A stretch of DNA of 6,831 nt, from the NCBI GenBank assembly GCA_021825785.1, contig JAKAGP010000101.1, positions 1 through 6,831 on the forward strand, written 5' to 3'. The position numbers were made by a program, and so were the translations under genes. Under the pieces are notes generated by a model that had not been told where the DNA came from, did no database searches, and saw only the letters and a program-made list of their open reading frames with translations. Source of the DNA: Nitrospirota bacterium (GTDB taxonomy: Bacteria; Nitrospirota; Thermodesulfovibrionia; Thermodesulfovibrionales; JdFR-88). Positions 5,678 to 6,831 of this stretch are shown one piece after another; the stretch's first letter is position 1; every line of letters begins with the position of its first letter.

Positions 5678-6327
5678 TGATCGACTTCATCATCAGGCTG
5701 CTTGACCGCTGGTTCAAATTAAGGGAGCCCCACAAGACCTTTCTCTCCAGGGTGCTGCCGGAAAATCTGAGCCCGGCTTACTGCCTGGGCGGCATGGCGT
5801 TTACGGCCTTCCTCCTGTCGGCCGCAACGGGCCTTCTTCTTTCCATCTATTACGTGCCCTCAGGGAAGGAGGCGTACCCGAGCATAGTCATGATCCATAA
5901 CAGGATATGGCTTGGATGGCTGGTGCGCAGCGTCCACAAATGGTCCGCGAATTTCCTCATTGCCTTCGTCCTTCTGCATGCGGTGAGGGTCTTTGTACAC
6001 AAGGCTTACAGGCCGCCCAGGGAACTCAACTGGATGGCGGGCGCCCTGGGTTTCGTGCTGATAATGGTCTCCGGGTTCACGGGGTATCTGCTGCCGTGGG
6101 ACCAGAGGGCCTATTGGGCGACGGTGGTGGGCACGGGGATGGCGGGGAAGGCGCCGGTTGCCGGGGGCTTCCTTGTGCGTCTGCTCCGGGGCGGACCGGA
6201 AGTAAGCGGCGCAACCCTTCTTAGGTTCTACAGCCTGCACACGCTGTGGGTCCCCTGGATGCTCCTGATGATCTTCTGGGCCCATTTCCACATGGTCAAA
6301 AGACAGGGAATATCGGGGGGGCTTTAA
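5677..6327 (+). CDS. cytochrome b6-type subunit (N-terminal half of cytochrome b)
   Basis: This 216-residue membrane protein carries the two b haems of the quinol-oxidising complex. Four hydrophobic helices are expected at about 36-59 (A), 83-108 (B), 118-140 (C) and 184-206 (D). Haem ligands are His87 and His101 on helix B and His188 and His203 on helix D. The helix D spacing, HX14H, is that of cytochrome b6; mitochondrial-type cytochrome b has HX13H. SPAYCLGG places Cys36 where cytochrome b6 has Cys35, the covalent attachment point of the extra haem cn (ci). GYLLPWDQRAYWA (136-148) is the Qo-side cd region, and the end (KRQGISGGL) closely resembles the b6 C-terminus KQGISGPL. The protein stops there rather than continuing into helices E-H, confirming the split architecture. 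The ATG overlaps the Rieske stop by one base, suggesting translational coupling. Confidence 0.94.
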   Translation: MIDFIIRLLDRWFKLREPHKTFLSRVLPENLSPAYCLGGMAFTAFLLSAATGLLLSIYYVPSGKEAYPSIVMIHNRIWLGWLVRSVHKWSANFLIAFVLLHAVRVFVHKAYRPPRELNWMAGALGFVLIMVSGFTGYLLPWDQRAYWATVVGTGMAGKAPVAGGFLVRLLRGGPEVSGATLLRFYSLHTLWVPWMLLMIFWAHFHMVKRQGISGGL

Positions 6328-6336
6328 AGGGAATAA

Positions 6337-6711
6337 ATGGGAAACGGGAAAAAAAGTCTGTACCCCGACTATCTCCCTTATGTGGCGGCCGCCCTGCTTA
6401 TCGCGGTTGAGGCGATCCTGGCGATGGCCCTGCTCTACCCGCCGTCCATCGGGCCGGCCATAGACCTGGCCTCCCCTTACCAGCCCCGGCCCGAGTGGTA
6501 TTTCCTGTGGCTATATCAGCTTCTCCGGTATTTCCCGGGCAGATGGGCGGTATTCGGCACCATCCTGCTGCCGGCCGTATTCACGCTTGTCTTCATATTC
6601 ATGCCCTACATCGACAGGGGTAAAAACGGGCGGAAAAAGGCCCTCCTGGCGGGCGCCGGCCTGTTAGCCGTCATCGCCGCGCTGACGCTGATAGCCGTTT
6701 TTTTCACCTAG
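6337..6711 (+). CDS. cytochrome b C-terminal half (subunit IV-type)
   Basis: This 124-residue membrane protein supplies the C-terminal half of the split cytochrome b. It has three predicted helices at about 14-34, 69-91 and 103-123, as in b6f subunit IV. RPEWYFLWLYQLLRYFP (51-67) contains PEWY (52-55), whose glutamate takes part in quinol binding and proton release at the Qo site. It is shorter than plant or cyanobacterial subunit IV (about 160 residues), mainly at the N-terminus, which starts MGNGKKSLYPDYLPY. No CXXCH haem c motif is present, so unlike QcrC of Bacillus it has no fused cytochrome c domain. It starts 9 bp after the b6-type gene, with AAAGGGA (6326-6332) as ribosome site overlapping the previous stop. 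It is the last gene of the cluster within the window. Confidence 0.92.
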   Translation: MGNGKKSLYPDYLPYVAAALLIAVEAILAMALLYPPSIGPAIDLASPYQPRPEWYFLWLYQLLRYFPGRWAVFGTILLPAVFTLVFIFMPYIDRGKNGRKKALLAGAGLLAVIAALTLIAVFFT

Positions 6712-6719
6712 TGTAGCGT

Positions 6720-6758
6720 CCCGTAAATTCCATATAATTATGGCTCTACCGGGTTTTC
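6720..6758 (+). terminator. possible intrinsic terminator of the Rieske/cytochrome b operon
   Basis: CCCGTA (6720-6725) can pair with TACCGGG (6747-6753, one bulged C), and inside it CCATA (6730-6734) pairs with TATGG (6739-6743) around the loop TAAT. TTTTCT follows directly. It starts 9 nt after the subunit IV stop, the usual place for a terminator. The stem has an internal loop, so strength is uncertain. The 3' part overlaps the putative insertion-sequence end described separately. Confidence 0.4.
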
Positions 6759-6831
6759 TGTGGGTATTTCCCCCTCCCTTGAGCAACTGTGATTTTTGTC
6801 AAGGGTTATTTGGGGTTAAGCAAGTTGAAAA
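6742..6831 (+). mobile_element. possible left end of an ISL3-type insertion sequence
   Basis: GGCTCTACCGGGTTTT at 6742-6757, followed by CTGTGGGTA, resembles the GGCTCTT-type terminal repeats known for ISL3-family elements. It is preceded by the AT-rich octamer ATAATTAT (6734-6741), the sort of site in which this family inserts with an 8-bp duplication. The rest of the window (6766-6831) is non-coding and AT-richer than the genes, with a 7-bp inverted repeat CCCTTGA/TCAAGGG (6776-6782 and 6799-6805). The transposase and the other end would lie beyond the window, so this is recognition from memory of the family ends only. Confidence 0.3.

Noticed and set aside
6733..6738. TATAAT as the -10 box of a promoter for a downstream gene
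   Set aside because: No -35-like hexamer is found 16-18 bp upstream, and the hexamer is part of the hairpin at 6730-6743.
1..6831. CRISPR array, rRNA genes or a defence system
   Set aside because: No regularly spaced repeats, rRNA-like sequence or defence-family protein was seen; all long reading frames belong to housekeeping or respiratory families.

Overview
The window reads as a chromosomal piece of a Gram-negative-like bacterium. It holds two gene clusters on the + strand, separated by a short palindromic, probably mobile, insert. The Arg AGG and Ile ATA codons are heavily used, GTG and TTG starts occur, S1 has six domains, and the order cmk-plsC-ispH-rpsA-sppA-HU/IHF resembles delta-proteobacterial, Nitrospirota and Omnitrophota-like genomes. 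No rRNA or other lineage marker is present, so the phylum is an inference and stays open.

Region 1 (1-4949) is a tightly packed housekeeping operon. It encodes cytidylate kinase (cmk), a PlsC-type acyltransferase, IspH (last step of the MEP isoprenoid pathway), ribosomal protein S1 (rpsA), an SppA-type signal peptide peptidase and an HU/IHF-family protein. Gaps run from a 17-bp overlap to 21 bp, which implies co-transcription. Just upstream of cmk lies a diverged partial copy of the cmk start (14-44 versus 63-93), forming an 18-codon mini-ORF whose stop overlaps the cmk TTG start.

Region 2 (4950-5248) has no convincing gene. It begins with small GC-rich hairpins after the HU/IHF gene. It then holds a roughly 182-bp MITE-like element (5060-5241) with perfect 16-bp terminal inverted repeats (5059-5074 / 5226-5241), further nested inverted repeats and a tight central hairpin. 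Its right end is only 7 nt from the Rieske start codon.

Region 3 (5249-6711) encodes a compact Rieske/cytochrome b complex: a Tat-type Rieske iron-sulfur protein, a cytochrome b6-type subunit with four haem-binding histidines, and a subunit-IV-type C-terminal half with the PEWY quinol-site motif. The split b subunit, the HX14H spacing on helix D and a conserved Cys36 at the position that binds haem cn in b6f complexes all point to the b6f/Firmicutes-type branch. No cytochrome c or f gene is in the window.

Region 4 (6712-6831) holds an imperfect hairpin with a short T run, possibly the operon terminator. It overlaps a GGCTCTACC sequence that looks like the end of an ISL3-type insertion sequence, and a second small hairpin follows. 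No complete gene is seen there.
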